Shown here: positions 27,602 through 38,946 of the stretch, one piece after another
How the letters are laid out: each line of letters begins with the position of its first letter
How positions within the stretch are numbered: the stretch's first letter is position 1
Assembly: GCA_016711125.1 (NCBI GenBank)
Contig: JADJTQ010000003.1
Location: 124,001 to 188,000, forward strand
Direction of reading: 5' to 3'
DNA length: 64,000 nt
From: Saprospiraceae bacterium
Lineage (GTDB): Bacteria > Bacteroidota > Bacteroidia > Chitinophagales > Saprospiraceae
Notes under the pieces: generated by a model
The model's input: the letters and a program-made list of their open reading frames with translations, nothing else
Databases searched by the model: none
What the model was told of the DNA's origin: nothing
Translations under genes and position numbers: made by a program

Positions 27602-30600
27602 TTAATACCTAATCATCTCGGGTAAAGCATTAGGAGTGTAAGGTGCACCAGCTTTCTGGATATCCAATCGTAAGGGTTCTAACTTATTTTTGATAAGATC
27701 ATTTAATTCCACCAGGATCAAAGTAAAATCCTTTTTTGCCCGGACGTATAGATCTTGATGCGTTTTGGTTGGTTTTGAAGTCGAATACTTGGATTCATAA
27801 TTAATGTCTCCGATCATACTTGCTATGGATGGTGGTTTTGGTATATCAAGCTGAGATGCTACCCCATCTCCATAGAGTTTATTTTGGATAGCGCGGAGAT
27901 CATTTTCCAAGGAGATCACCCGCGTCAGAAAAGATAGCTCTTCGACCTCTGTGAGTGAAATAGCTTTTCGAATATGCTTCAATTCATTATTTATATCGGA
28001 TATTATTTGACGAGTGCCGCCCATTGCTCCTTGCAACTTCGCCACCTCTTTTTTGAACGCTTCCATTACTTCATAATTATCCGGAGGAAGGCTATAGATA
28101 TTCAACGATTTAACCTCAAATTCAACTGGCCCATCTAATACCTTCATCGATCCGTCTTTCCATAAATACATATTTACCCTGTATTTTCCTGGTGCCACAG
28201 CATGACCTTCATCACGTCCGGCAAAAGGATTGTAAAAGGATGACGTCGATAGGTTAATCGGATCTTTTGATGCATATCTTAGATCCCAGCTGATCCTTTG
28301 TACACCCTCTTTTGGTGACGAGTCTAATTTTCTAATGATATTACCCTGATCGTCTGTGATTACAAAATAGATCATTGGTTTTTCTTCGGTGATCTCAGAT
28401 GTCAGAGCCTCATAAGTTGGATACTTGACATCTTTATCCTCTTTGACAAGCTCCCTTTCTTTTTCTTTACGTTGGTCCTCCAGTGCTTCAACCTTGTCTT
28501 TTATATAATACGAAAAAATAGCCTCGGGGCCAAGATTTTCCCCTTGATAGAAGTCGTCACCCTGAAATGCTTTACCAGGGAGACCGTAAGGAGTCGAAAA
28601 TTCAAAAATTTTGGCATCCCTAACCGACAATAGTTTATAATCGCTTGACAAATCTGGTTCTTTTAAATCTCGTAAAACACTGTAGTCGTCCAGTATGAAA
28701 AAACCTCGACCGAAAGTGCCCAATACCAGGTCGTTTTCCCGCTCCTGAATTGCAATATCACGAACTGCAATTGTGGGCATTCCTGCTTTTAAATGCTTCC
28801 ATTCATTACCGCCATTATTACTAAAAAATACTCCGAATTCAGTGCCTGCAAATATTAAGTCTGCATCTACATGATCTTCCTCAAGGGCATATACAGAACC
28901 TCTCTCCGGCAAATTATTGCTGATCTTTATCCAGCTGAATCCCATATCTGAAGTCTTAAAAATGTATGGTTTAAAGTCGCCATATTTATGGTGATTAAAG
29001 GCGACGTAGATTACATTTTTGTCGTGATGAGAGGTGAGTACTTCGTTGACGTAACTTCGTTCAGGTGATCCGGGAATTTCTATTTTTTCCAGACTTTTCC
29101 ACCATCTTGAGTTATATGTACCAGCCCATCATCGGTACCGGTGACTAAGACATTCTCATCAATAGGAGATTCGCTAAAAGCCACCACTGCTCCGTATAGA
29201 GAAGTAGATCCATTTTTTGCAACCGCATCCGTACTCCAAACGCGATCCATTACCTTCAGTTCGTTTCGATTTATTTGCCCCGAAAGGTCCTCACTGATCA
29301 CCGTCCAACTATTGCCCCGGTCATCGGTGCGAAATACTTTGTTGGCAGCGAAGTATAATCTTCCTTCTTTATGTGGGCTTACTTCCAGGGGGGCATCCCA
29401 ATTCCAGAGATAATCATTTTCGCCTTCTCTTGCTTTAGGTTGGATGCCTACTTCTTCGCCGCTCAGCCGGTCAAATCTCGCTAGTACTCCGTGTTGTGAT
29501 TGGGTATAAACTAGGTTGGGATTGAATGGGTCTGTTTGAGTTTCAAATCCATCACCACCGTGTGTGATAAACCATTCATCATTAGCAATACCATTACTGC
29601 TCAAAGTGCGCGATGGTCCACCCAGACTGAAGTTGTCCTGGGTACCGCCATACACGTAATAAAAAGGTTCGCTGTTGTCAACTGACACTTTATAGAATTG
29701 CGTAACTGGTAGATTGGCCTTAAAATTCCAGGTTTTGGCATGATCGAAAGTCTCGTAGATTCCACCATCGCAGCCCACTAGAAAGTGATCGGTATCAGCC
29801 GGGTCAATCCAGATGCAATGATTATCAACGTGTTTGGTGTCTTCTCCGACATTCTCGAAAGTTTTACCACCATCAACCGACACCTGCATCCAAGTGTCCA
29901 TTGCAAATAGCTTATCCGGATTTTTTGGATCCGCTATGATCTCCTGGTAGTAGTTGCCGCTGGAGCTGTAGCTTCCACGTTTTTCCCATGATGCGCCTCG
30001 GTTGGTGGATCGATAAAGACCTCCTTTATCGTCCGCTGCCTCTACTATGGCATAGATGATTTCCGGATTTGCAGGTGATATGCTCAATCCAATCCGTCCC
30101 AGGTCGACGGTAGGTAGTCCCTTGCTGGCCTTATTCCAGGTCTCTCCACCATCGGTCGATTTATAAATAGCGGAACCTGGTCCACCTCCGATATAGGTGA
30201 AGACGTGCCGGCGACGTTGAAACGCAGTAGCATATAGAATGTCAGGATCGCGAGGATCCATGACGATATCATTGACTCCGGTGTGTTCATCAATGGCAAG
30301 CACCACAGTCCAGGTTTTACCACCATCTTTTGATTTGTAAACACCCCGGTCACCCCCTTTGCTCCAGAGTGGTCCGATGGCAGCCACAAAAATCGTGTTT
30401 CCATCCCGGGGATGTACGATGATCGAACCGATATGTTCGGATTCTTTCAAACCCATGTTACTCCAACTAGCTCCTCCATCTTCGGATTTATATACACCGT
30501 CGCCATATCCAACGCTGCGTTGATTATTATTTTCTCCTGATCCTACCCAAAGTACACTGGGGTTGCCTGGATCCATGGTGATGCAGCCGATGGAATAACT

Positions 30601-30912
30601 TCCTTCGCTATCAAAAATAGGTTGGTATGTAGTTCCGGCATTTACCGTCTTCCAAACTCCCCCTGCAGAGGTAGCCACATAATATATTTTTGGATTGTCT
30701 GGATGCATAGCAAAATCGGAAATTCTTCCTGATGTGATTGCCGGACCGATGTTTCGAAATTTTAAACCGGAGAAACCAGTCTTCTCCAGGATTGATTTTT
30801 CTTCTTTTTTTTCATCCGTTGACGTATTGTCTTTATCCTTTTTCTGCTGAGCTGACAAGTCAATTAACAATACTACCAGCATTGCCAGTAGCAGTAAAAA
30901 AAACTTTTTCAT
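27602..30912 (-). pseudogene. Sortilin/VPS10-like beta-propeller protein (BNR/YVTN repeats), one frameshift
   Basis: The first frame (610 codons, 30912 to 29080) starts with a signal peptide (FFLLLLAMLVVLLIDLSAQ) and Asp-box propeller blades such as YKSEDGGASWSNMG, YKSKDGGKTWTVVL and YKSTDGGETWNKAS. It stops after GGKVWKK at a TAG. One extra A in the six-A run there (29078-29083 region) gives KKIEIPGSPERSYVNEVLTS and then joins the second frame (MGFSWIKISNN onward) that ends at 27602. The whole is about 1100 aa, a usual size for Bacteroidota VPS10-domain glycosyl-hydrolase-like proteins. The break is most likely a homopolymer error. Function is unknown; it is exported and perhaps binds peptides or glycans. 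Confidence 0.85.
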
Positions 30913-31166
30913 CTGTAGTTAATATTAAGAATATTAAAATAGGTTGACCGGTCGAAAGTAAGATATATTCAGGCAAATTCAAAGAGAATCAACAAGGGTA
31001 TGGGTCGATATTCGTCCCAGCAGCTTTGCATTTGCCCTTTGTATTTTGATGGTATTTGATGTACATTTATTCCGAATACTCATGATTCTAGATAATGGAT
31101 TCCTGCTTTCTTAAGAATAATTGAACTTTTCAATAGAGCTAAACCCTAAAATCGTAATCAATCTCG

Positions 31167-32258
31167 ATGGTCAACAGATGGAGTTTCGTACTATGTTTCT
31201 TAATGTTAGTATTCCGTACCGATGCTCAATCCGGTTCAAGTAAATTGGTCAGGCAGTTAGATACCTATTTTGCCACTCTTTTTCATGACGATCAACCTGG
31301 TGGTTCCATAACGATTATTCGCAATGACAGTTTAATATTTGAGGCTGCCTATGGTTTGGCAGATCTGAACCTAAAGGAGCCCATTACCCCAAATACTCTT
31401 TTTAACCTTGGCTCAATTTCAAAAACATTTGTGGCCAATGGCATTCTATTGCTACAAGAAGAAGGCAGACTTTCTGTGGAGGATCATCTGCTGAAATATT
31501 TTCCAGATTTTAGAAACAAAGACATTGCCCGGAAAGTAAAGATCAAACACCTTATGACCCATACCTCCGGATTGCCAGATTGCAGGGAGGTGGCAAAAAA
31601 TCCGGTATTTTATCTTACGGCCCAAGATGAGGAGAACTGGTATCCGATTACCCGGACTAATGCCTTGGTTTTTGAACCAGGTACTGATTTCGAATATTCG
31701 AATCCTGCTTTTAATGGATTAGCCCTGATTATCGAGCAGGTTTCAGGCATGAAATGGCAGGAATTTATCGCACAAAAAATATTTCGACCTAGTGGGATGC
31801 TGACAAGCACGATTACTGACGGACCACATCCCGAAACTAGGGTAGCACATGGCTATATTGAGAGCGGTGGCAGATGGACCGAACAGGACTATGGTGAAGA
31901 ACCTACCTTTCCTGCTGCCGGCAATGGCGGAGTCTGGAGCTCAGTGAGAGAATTGGTTAATTATGAGCGAGCCATCCAAAAATCAATTTTTCTAAAACCG
32001 GAAACCATTGAGACCTCACGAACAATCAAAGAGTTCCAGAATTGGAATGGAAAAACGACTCCCTTCATCGGCTGGTCCTGGTTTATTGGCCGCAGTCCAA
32101 AGGGATTAAGAACGGTTGGACATACAGGCAGTCAAGGTGGATTTTTATGCAACTATGTGACGGTACCTGATAAAAATATTCAATTTGTCATTTTGTGTAA
32201 CACGCCCTTAAATGTAGATATGATGACGGCAAAGATTTTTGAATTTCTCGATTTATAG
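31167..32258 (+). CDS. Serine hydrolase, beta-lactamase/class C family
   Basis: The 363-aa protein has a signal peptide (FVLCFLMLVFRTDAQ). The SxxK catalytic motif is S83-I-S-K86 (LGSISKTFVA), followed by a YxN-type motif (DFEYSNPAF near 171) and HTGS (VGHTGSQGGF near 317) in place of KTG. These define the penicillin-binding/beta-lactamase-like fold. Such proteins in Bacteroidota are usually peptidases or esterases and not resistance enzymes. It sits alone between the propeller gene and a convergent Nudix gene 30 bp away. Confidence 0.9.
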   Translation: MVNRWSFVLCFLMLVFRTDAQSGSSKLVRQLDTYFATLFHDDQPGGSITIIRNDSLIFEAAYGLADLNLKEPITPNTLFNLGSISKTFVANGILLLQEEGRLSVEDHLLKYFPDFRNKDIARKVKIKHLMTHTSGLPDCREVAKNPVFYLTAQDEENWYPITRTNALVFEPGTDFEYSNPAFNGLALIIEQVSGMKWQEFIAQKIFRPSGMLTSTITDGPHPETRVAHGYIESGGRWTEQDYGEEPTFPAAGNGGVWSSVRELVNYERAIQKSIFLKPETIETSRTIKEFQNWNGKTTPFIGWSWFIGRSPKGLRTVGHTGSQGGFLCNYVTVPDKNIQFVILCNTPLNVDMMTAKIFEFLDL

Positions 32259-32287
32259 TCACTGCTATCACGCTTGTTAGAATCCAT

Positions 32288-32746
32288 CTAATGGAGCATT
32301 TTATTCAGCTGATCCAACGCCGCCAATTGCCCCTTGACGATCTTTTCTCTCGACATTTTTAAGTCAAACCAGGCAAATCGATCAAGTTCTGGAAAACTGA
32401 TCAATTTTCCAGATTTCGGAGGCCACTCCATTTCAAAAGAATTGCACTTAAGTTCTTCAGGATTGACATTTTTTTCAAGTAAAAAGAAATAATGTTTTTT
32501 ATTATTTTTTAGAAATGGATCCATGGGCCGAAGTGGATCCAATATCTCCAAGCCAGTTTCTTCTTTAAATTCCCGTTTAGCTGCATCAATGGCACTTTCT
32601 TCATCAGGATCAAATTCTCCCTTGGGTATCGTCCAGGCATGTTCATCTTTTTTGGCCCAAAAGGGGCCACCCATATGACCAAGTAAAATTTCTACAGTCT
32701 CATTAGAGGTTCGGTATAGAACGATTCCTGCACTTGACTTTCCCAT
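32288..32746 (-). CDS. Nudix hydrolase
   Basis: The 152-aa protein has a Nudix box at about 43-65: KGEFDPDEESAIDAAKREF then KEETGLEI. The N-terminal SSAGIVLYRTSNETVEILLGH and the PFWAKKDEHAWTIPKG strand resemble the (di)nucleoside polyphosphate hydrolase branch. It would hydrolyse nucleotide polyphosphates or damaged nucleotides; the exact substrate cannot be read from the sequence. It converges with the serine hydrolase gene. Confidence 0.88.
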   Translation of the reverse strand: MGKSSAGIVLYRTSNETVEILLGHMGGPFWAKKDEHAWTIPKGEFDPDEESAIDAAKREFKEETGLEILDPLRPMDPFLKNNKKHYFFLLEKNVNPEELKCNSFEMEWPPKSGKLISFPELDRFAWFDLKMSREKIVKGQLAALDQLNKMLH

Positions 32747-33165
32747 AATTAGCGATTAAATCGTTTAATTACACAAAAATAGGCATTCATGTCGTTTTAC
32801 GAACAAGGAACACTGATTTAGGATTTACGAAGTTAATCGAGCCGTCAGTCACTTCTAAAATCAAAAATCGTTAGTCGATATTCTTAAATCTGCCACACAT
32901 TCCCCGTTTTAGGCTAAAAAGGAGACAACGCAGGTCAGATCTACGAACAAGGAACGTCGATTTAGGATTTAGGAAGTTAGTTGAGATCTACTCGTCGGTC
33001 ATTAGATTGGCAAGTGGGCATGTAAATTTCAATTTTTATTAGTACTGAACCATCCTGCTTTGTAAAAGGGCATTGATTTACCGGGCAGAACCAGAATCTG
33101 AAGAATTAGTTGATACTCAGATGATTTTTCGATATATTCATCAACCAGATATAAACTTTCCTACC
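32747..33165. repeat. Intergenic region with two diverged direct repeats
   Basis: ACGAACAAGGAAC followed by a few variable bases and GATTTAGGATTTA, then GAAGTTA, occurs at about 32798-32837 and again at about 32941-32982. The second copy continues into a similar GAG sequence. The spacing is about 143 bp. I see no gene here. The promoter of the downstream exported protein must lie in the last 150 bp. Confidence 0.6.
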
Positions 33166-35613
33166 ATGCTCCGTTTTTCTACATTTCTACTGACCATTTT
33201 AGGTTGGTCAACGATTATTGGCCAACATGAACATCATCAGCATCAGGTTGATGGACAATTACCGCTAATTTCTACCGTCGAAGCTCAGCCCATGATGGCT
33301 CATGCAGTCCGGCTTGATGAGGCTCTTGCATTTGTCGGCAATCCTCTGCCGGTGGCAATTTCACAAAGATTGGCTGCTTTGCAAAAAACGAAATACGACA
33401 ATAAAACCTCAATCGAGATTCAGCAAATACTGGATCCCTTTTGTCTTGCATTTGTACAGATCAATCCTGAGTCACGGGTTAAAGTCCAACAAGGATCGGC
33501 AACTCCATTGCTAATGCATGAGGGTTGGACCTCTTTCCTGATCAAGGTGCACAACGAAGCTCATATTACGGCCGAGCTGACGCCTGAAAGTGAAAATGCC
33601 AAACCTGTCTTGCATCGATCTACTTCAGCCCATCGCATGAAGCCGGAGAATGCGATCCATCCGGGAGAAATTGATAACCAATTTGTGGAAATGGCAATTT
33701 ATCAGGGCAGGCCTCTAAAAAAGAATTTATCGGGACTTGATGTCGAATATTTTATTCTTCAGATCTATACGCGCCAAAAAGGCAAAAGGGAGATTAAACT
33801 AGGTTTTAATGTTGGTCAAGGTACTCAGGATATCGGATTTAGAAATACGATCGACATTTTATTTGATATTCTCCCTGCCGTAAAGGTGACTTTTAATATT
33901 AAAGACGATGATGGCCAATCTGCGATGGCATCCTTTACGATCACCGACGGTAAAGAACGATTTGGAAGTGGAGAAAAGAATTCGAAATCAGAAGATTACC
34001 GGGTGATTTTGGCCAGTCGCCAACATTGGCAGGAAGGCCTTGCAAAGGATGCCGAGTACTCCCTCGAACCAGAGAGGCAATTGACTGGAGTATTTCCGCT
34101 GCCCTCCCGCCGCTTGGCAGGCACAGATGAATTTCCTGATTTTTTCTTTCAGCCCCAGATTTATCGTTTTGATGGCGAACATGTTTTTTTACCACCTGGA
34201 TCGTATTTTGTTCAATATGGCCGGGGGCCGGAATATCTGACCCAATACGGAAAGATTGATGTGCCGGCGGCAGCTGATTCCATGTCGATTGATTTTCAGT
34301 TGAAGCGCTGGATACAAATGTCGGAACTAGGCTGGTATAGTGCAGATCACCATATTCATGCCGCAGGATGTTCGCATTATGAGAGCCCTGAAGAAGGTGT
34401 ATTACCCCAACATATGTGGCGACAAGTATTAGGTGAAGACCTAAATATGGGTAATAATCTAACCTGGGGTCCAAGTTGGTATTATCAAAAACAATTTTTC
34501 ACAGGTGAAAACTATGAATTGTCGAATGCGGAAAATATAATGCGATACGATGTGGAAGTCTCAGGGTTTCCATCTTCCCACGCCGGGCATATCTGTTTAT
34601 TAAATCTCAAAGAGGATGACTATCCGAATACCACATTAGTTGAAGAATGGCCAAGTTGGACGTTGCCCGTGCTCCAATGGGCAAAAGGACAGGGTGGTAT
34701 TACCGGGTATGCGCACTCTGGTTGGGGCTTGGCTCCGGTCACACCAACGCCCGACCTGCCAAATTATATCCTCCCAAAAATGGATGGTATCGGAGCCAAT
34801 GAATACGTAGTGACTGTCACCCATGACGTCATTGATTTTTATTCCGCTGGTGATACACCGCTACCGGCTGAATTAAATATGTGGTACCATGTCTTAAATT
34901 GTGGATTTAAAACAAGGATTAGCGGCGAGACCGATTTTCCCTGCATTTCGGATGAAAAGGTCGGCCGTGCACGGATCTATGCTGAATTAGATGAAGGATT
35001 GGATTTTGACGAATATATGAAGGCGTTAGTAAATGGCAGAAGTTATGTTTCGGAGGGGCATGCACATTTAATCGATTTTTTAGTAAATGATCAAAAATTG
35101 GGTGAAAATGAAAGTCTGTTGAAAATGAATCAACCCTCAACCCTGAATGTTAGTCTAAAGGCCGTCGCCTATTTAGAGAAGCAGCAGGATGAGGCAGGGA
35201 GAGTCATTGCATCTTTAAGTCCATATCAATCACCTTATTGGCACATTGAGCGTAGCCGGAAGGGCAAAACAAGGAATGTCTCCGTCGAATTATTGGTTAA
35301 TGGATTCCCTGTGGCAGAGAGAGAAATGCTCGCAGATGGTCAATGGCAGGATATCAGTTTTGATTATCCAATAGAAAAATCCGGTTGGATTGCTGTACGA
35401 ATTAAATATAGTGCGCATACTAATCCGCTATTTGTCGAAATCGGCGGCAAACCCATTCGTATTAAAAAAAGTGCGGAGTGGTGCCGTGCCTCGGTAGATC
35501 AGTGTTGGGAGCAAAAAAACAGTCGCTTTAAACCGGAAGAAGTTGAGGCCGCCAGATTAGGTTATGACTTTGCCCGAAAAATGTATGACCGAATTATTGC
35601 TGAAAGTGAGTAG
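33166..35613 (+). CDS. CehA/McbA-like secreted PHP-domain metallohydrolase
   Basis: The start at 33166 (MLRFSTFLLTILGWSTIIGQ) gives a signal peptide and 815 aa; an in-frame upstream ATG at 33073 would bury it. After an N-terminal region and beta-sandwich comes a PHP-type metal-binding core: GWYSADHHIHAAGC (DxHxH), then GFPSSHAGHICLLN and GYAHSGWG, with ISGETDFPC and GRSYVSEGHAHLIDF near the end. This matches CehA/McbA family proteins, which hydrolyse esters/carbamates or phosphoesters. The substrate is unknown. The gene stands alone. Confidence 0.85.
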   Translation: MLRFSTFLLTILGWSTIIGQHEHHQHQVDGQLPLISTVEAQPMMAHAVRLDEALAFVGNPLPVAISQRLAALQKTKYDNKTSIEIQQILDPFCLAFVQINPESRVKVQQGSATPLLMHEGWTSFLIKVHNEAHITAELTPESENAKPVLHRSTSAHRMKPENAIHPGEIDNQFVEMAIYQGRPLKKNLSGLDVEYFILQIYTRQKGKREIKLGFNVGQGTQDIGFRNTIDILFDILPAVKVTFNIKDDDGQSAMASFTITDGKERFGSGEKNSKSEDYRVILASRQHWQEGLAKDAEYSLEPERQLTGVFPLPSRRLAGTDEFPDFFFQPQIYRFDGEHVFLPPGSYFVQYGRGPEYLTQYGKIDVPAAADSMSIDFQLKRWIQMSELGWYSADHHIHAAGCSHYESPEEGVLPQHMWRQVLGEDLNMGNNLTWGPSWYYQKQFFTGENYELSNAENIMRYDVEVSGFPSSHAGHICLLNLKEDDYPNTTLVEEWPSWTLPVLQWAKGQGGITGYAHSGWGLAPVTPTPDLPNYILPKMDGIGANEYVVTVTHDVIDFYSAGDTPLPAELNMWYHVLNCGFKTRISGETDFPCISDEKVGRARIYAELDEGLDFDEYMKALVNGRSYVSEGHAHLIDFLVNDQKLGENESLLKMNQPSTLNVSLKAVAYLEKQQDEAGRVIASLSPYQSPYWHIERSRKGKTRNVSVELLVNGFPVAEREMLADGQWQDISFDYPIEKSGWIAVRIKYSAHTNPLFVEIGGKPIRIKKSAEWCRASVDQCWEQKNSRFKPEEVEAARLGYDFARKMYDRIIAESE

Positions 35614-35745
35614 GTTAGTGAAGTAGTTAAGTGGTCGCTTCGCTAGTGGTTAAGTAGTAGGTAATTGAGTAGTGTAGTTAGATAGTGAACTAGTGAATCG
35701 GTGAGTTGTTTGTATGATTGTAAAATCATAGTTTCAGCAACTGTC
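35614..35745. repeat. Low-complexity AGT/TTAAGT-rich repeat tract
   Basis: The plus strand holds AGTGAAGTAGTTAAGTGG, AGTGGTTAAGTAGTAGG and related words. They are the reverse complement of the tandem units at 36360-36530. Together the two tracts bracket the four-helix-bundle gene in opposite orientation. Confidence 0.65.
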
Positions 35746-35852
35746 TTGGCGTCCTGGGTCAGATGTTGGGACGTTGGTCAGTGCAAAGTCAACGATTCAG
35801 ATCCTTAATTCAAAGTGACTACTTATTTATTCAAGCGACATTCTTTTTGTTA

Positions 35853-36227
35853 TCAATCCTGTTGTTTTCTTGTTTTTAAATACCTGATATATCCGTTGAT
35901 CATTTTGATCAAGGTCGTGGTCTGTTCTTTGAGGGTTGAATATTCCTCCTCAGTGATATAGTCACATTCTAATGCACAGGTGAGATGGTCTACAGTCTCG
36001 CAAAGAGATCCTCTTGCTATTCTACAAAACTGAATATTCTCCTGATAAGGATATCTTCCATATCCTTCTGCAATATTACTGGGACATTTTCTGGTACTAC
36101 GAATTATTTGGTCAGTTAAATTATATTTTTCTTCTTTTGGAAACAGGTTCGCAATTTTAAATGTCTTCTTCCTCAGTTCAATACTTCTCTTATATATTTC
36201 AAGATTTTCAAATCCAGTTACTTCCAT
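35853..36227 (-). CDS. Four-helix-bundle protein (23S rRNA intervening-sequence/S23 family)
   Basis: The 124-aa protein reads GFENLEIYKRSIELRKKTFK, then LTDQIIRSTRKCPSNIAEGY, RGSLCETVDHLTCALE and ends in a charged tail. That is the hallmark pattern (DQIIRSxxSxxxNIAEG) of the four-helix-bundle family once called S23 or intervening-sequence protein, related to Avd of diversity-generating retroelements. No reverse transcriptase or template/variable repeat pair is nearby, so it is not an obvious retroelement accessory. The function is unknown; it is often found inside repeats in Bacteroidota, as it is here. Confidence 0.93.
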   Translation of the reverse strand: MEVTGFENLEIYKRSIELRKKTFKIANLFPKEEKYNLTDQIIRSTRKCPSNIAEGYGRYPYQENIQFCRIARGSLCETVDHLTCALECDYITEEEYSTLKEQTTTLIKMINGYIRYLKTRKQQD

Positions 36228-36354
36228 ATAAACTAGTGGTCATAGAGTTATATTTTAAGTATTTTAAGTGATTGACAAAAGACCAAAATATCTTTCTATG
36301 TTTGCAACTGCCTTTGATCACTATTCCTTTTTTCCAGATTTAACAATACTCACT

Positions 36355-36530
36355 GTCACATTGAACCAATCACCCACTTCACCCACTGAACCAATCACCC
36401 ACTTAACTACTTAACCAATCACCTACTTCACCACTTCAACCAATCACCCACTTAACTACTTAACCAATCACCCACTTAACTACTTAACCAATCACCCACT
36501 TAACTACTTAACCAATCACCTACTTAACCA
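36355..36530. repeat. Tandem repeat, about seven copies of a 24-bp unit
   Basis: Units read CCAATCACCCACTTAACTAC plus TTAA, with some variants having ACCTACTTCACCACTTCA. The array ends directly at the stop codon of the aminotransferase gene. There are no unique spacers, so it is not a CRISPR array. Compare the inverted copies at 35614-35700. Confidence 0.88.
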
Positions 36531-37643
36531 AAATAACTCAACACCCCTTCTCCAATATAGTCCAGCAATTTTTGGTCCAGCTCGGTATGCATCGGTATTG
36601 AAATTACTGATCCGCATAATAATTCGGTATTGGTCAATTGTTTTCCGGGGTCCCAGTATGGGATGTAGGCTTTTTGTTTATAAAGTGGCACCGGGTAATA
36701 GATCATGCTCGGGATATCCAGCGCAGCCAGATGTGCCTGCAGGTTCTCCCGGTCGGCCGGGGGAATTCTCATAGTATATTGGTGAAAGACATGACTGCTA
36801 AAATTGACACGATTCGGAGTGGTGATATTTTTGTGCTCAAAGAAAAGATCATCATATGCGTCGGCAGCTCGTCGTCGCATATCACAGTAATGATCAAGAT
36901 ACCTCAATTTGATGCGCAGTACCGCAGCCTGGATTGCATCTAAACGAGAATTTACCCCCAGTAGATCGTGATAATATTGTCTTGATTGACCATGATTGGC
37001 AATCATTTTAATTCGGGCAGCCAATACATCATCACCGGTAAATATTGCACCGCCATCACCAAAACATCCGAGATTTTTAGAAGGGAAATACCTATGTGAC
37101 CAATAGTGCCGGTTTTCCTGACCCTTCCATTTTTGCCGCGGTATTCTGCACCGATGGCTTGGGCATTGTCTTCTATCACAAAGAGATTATGCTTTCCGGC
37201 CACCTCCATAATTTCGTCCATTGGAGCTGATTGTCCAAAAGGTGTACGGGTACAATGGCTTTTGTTTTGGGCGTAATAGCCGCTTCAATAATTGGTCCGG
37301 TGAGATTATATGACTTAATATCTACATCAACCATTACCGGACGAAGACGTAAGAGACCGATGACTTCGGCAGTCGCTACGTAGGTGAAAGATGGTACGAT
37401 TACTTCATCACCAGGCTCTAGACCGAGTGCCATTAAGGCAATTTGAAGGGCATCAGTGCCATTGGCACAACTGATTACATGTTCGATATTCAGGTATTGG
37501 GCAAGATCGTCCTCAAAGGCTTCGACGACTGGCCCTTTGATATAGCGGGTTGATCGTACAACTCCCAGAATCGCCTGATCTATTTCATCTTTGATTTGCT
37601 GATATTGCCTCTGCAAATCAACCATTTGGATTGGATCTTTCAT
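36524..37643 (-). pseudogene. DegT/DnrJ/EryC1/StrS-family PLP aminotransferase, two frameshifts
   Basis: Three minus-strand frames join into one protein of about 372 aa: MKDPIQMVDLQRQYQQIKDE with CANGTDALQIALMALGL (PLP pocket) to IVPVHL; then MDEIMEVAGKHNLFVIEDNA; then MAARIKMIANHGQSRQYYHD to the end. The breaks are near 37225 and 37090. Each is repaired by adding one base; the second repair restores YFPSKNLGCFGDGGAI, which holds the PLP-binding Lys. The family makes amino sugars for surface polysaccharides. No other sugar-nucleotide genes are adjacent. Confidence 0.88.
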
Positions 37644-37820
37644 TATACTGCCATCTTTGCGGCAAAGATACTCATTGATGTGCTATCGGCAGCTTGTCTC
37701 GTTGATTTATCCTCAGGTAGATCTGATGTTACCTAATAACTTATCCAAATCTTAAATCGAAAATCTCGTTGATTTAGGAAACTTTTTGAAGCTTATATTC
37801 TAAATGTTTTTTACCACCAT

Positions 37821-38681
37821 TTAGAAGCCATATTCCTGATTGTTTCCGGAAAATTCATGATCGGTGAAAACCGGATTAATTTCCACGGATGAATATTGGT
37901 AGTGCTCAAAGACTCCCAAATCATCATAGACTTTAATACTTAAAGGAATAAAGCGGTCTTTATCAATCAGCAATTCCATTTTTGGAGAATAGTCATTTGG
38001 TATCATGATTTCGTCGCCTGCTTTTACATCATAATAATCAGATACTTCTCGATTCTTTTCCATAATCAGATAACTTCATAATTTGTACTTGCGAGCGATC
38101 TGCAGAATATTTTCGTCCCCCTTAACCTCGTATTTGAAGTACTTAAATTGATCGTTGCTAAAAACGATTTGGTGACATTTTTGATTATCATAGATAATTT
38201 CACCTGACATCGTGAGCATATGATTCAAATCAGATTCATACTTTTCAAAAAGATGTTCAAGTATAGAAATCACCAAGTCAAATCCAGCATCTTTTGTCGT
38301 ATGGTGTTGATTTTTACGCATTGTCAAACCTTCAGGATCCATTTTTAGGGTCATCCATGGAAATCCATTGGTGCTGACCAGGGCTTTGCCATCATTCTCT
38401 TCTTCATTATAAAGGACCTCCAGACCTTTTTTTGGTGAAATCTGCTTCATGTAAACCTGATAAGGGGCCCGGTTTAGTTTTATGAAAGAAACCTGAACTT
38501 GCATGTTCCCTTCAATCCTTTCTTCCTTCCGCATTTCATATTGGAGGGTTTTTATAGATTTCGTTTTGGCAAACGTTTTTTGACAGATCTCATGAGCCAT
38601 CAACGAATTTTCCGTAGTCCGCCAGGAAATAGAAATTGTAAGAATAACAATCCAGGTAATAATTGCCAGAGATTCCTTCAT
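37821..38681 (-). pseudogene. DUF1571 protein with LysM-like segment, broken by one in-frame TGA
   Basis: The two parts are in the same phase: 38681 to a TGA at about 38073-38075 after IARKYKL, then SYLIMEKNREVSDYYDVKAG and the end at 37821. Read through, this is a 286-residue DUF1571 protein: signal-anchor start, EVLYNEEENDGKALVSTNGF, LTMRKNQHHTTKDAGFDLVI, then a LysM-like GDENILQIARKYKL ... YDVKAGDEIMIPNDY. DUF1571 proteins are envelope proteins of unknown function. The stop is a substitution, not an indel. It may be a real mutation or a sequence error. Confidence 0.8.
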
Positions 38682-38946
38682 ATTAATATTTCTTGTTAAA
38701 AAGTCACTGCTAACTCAGAGCATAAGCAAGTTTTGACAACCTACCTCTAAACTATTAGATTCATGATCTTAAAATGGTGAAACAAAGGCAGTCGGTCAAA
38801 AATAATCAATTGGACTGCAGGAGTTTGGAGAGGTTGAATATTGCAGCACTTCCTGGAGGAAGATACAAAAGTTTCATAGGAAGATAGTTTAAAAATACGG
38901 TATTCGGTTTTTTACTACCAGGATCACCATCTTGACCGGCACCGCT

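Noticed and set aside
35853..36227. Diversity-generating retroelement accessory gene (Avd)
   Set aside because: The protein is related to Avd, but there is no reverse transcriptase and no template/variable repeat pair in the window.
36355..36530. Possible CRISPR array
   Set aside because: Units are contiguous 24-bp repeats with no unique spacers and no cas genes nearby.
38070..38080. TGA as selenocysteine in the DUF1571 gene
   Set aside because: No redox motif or SECIS-like hairpin is visible, and the position falls in a LysM-like segment.
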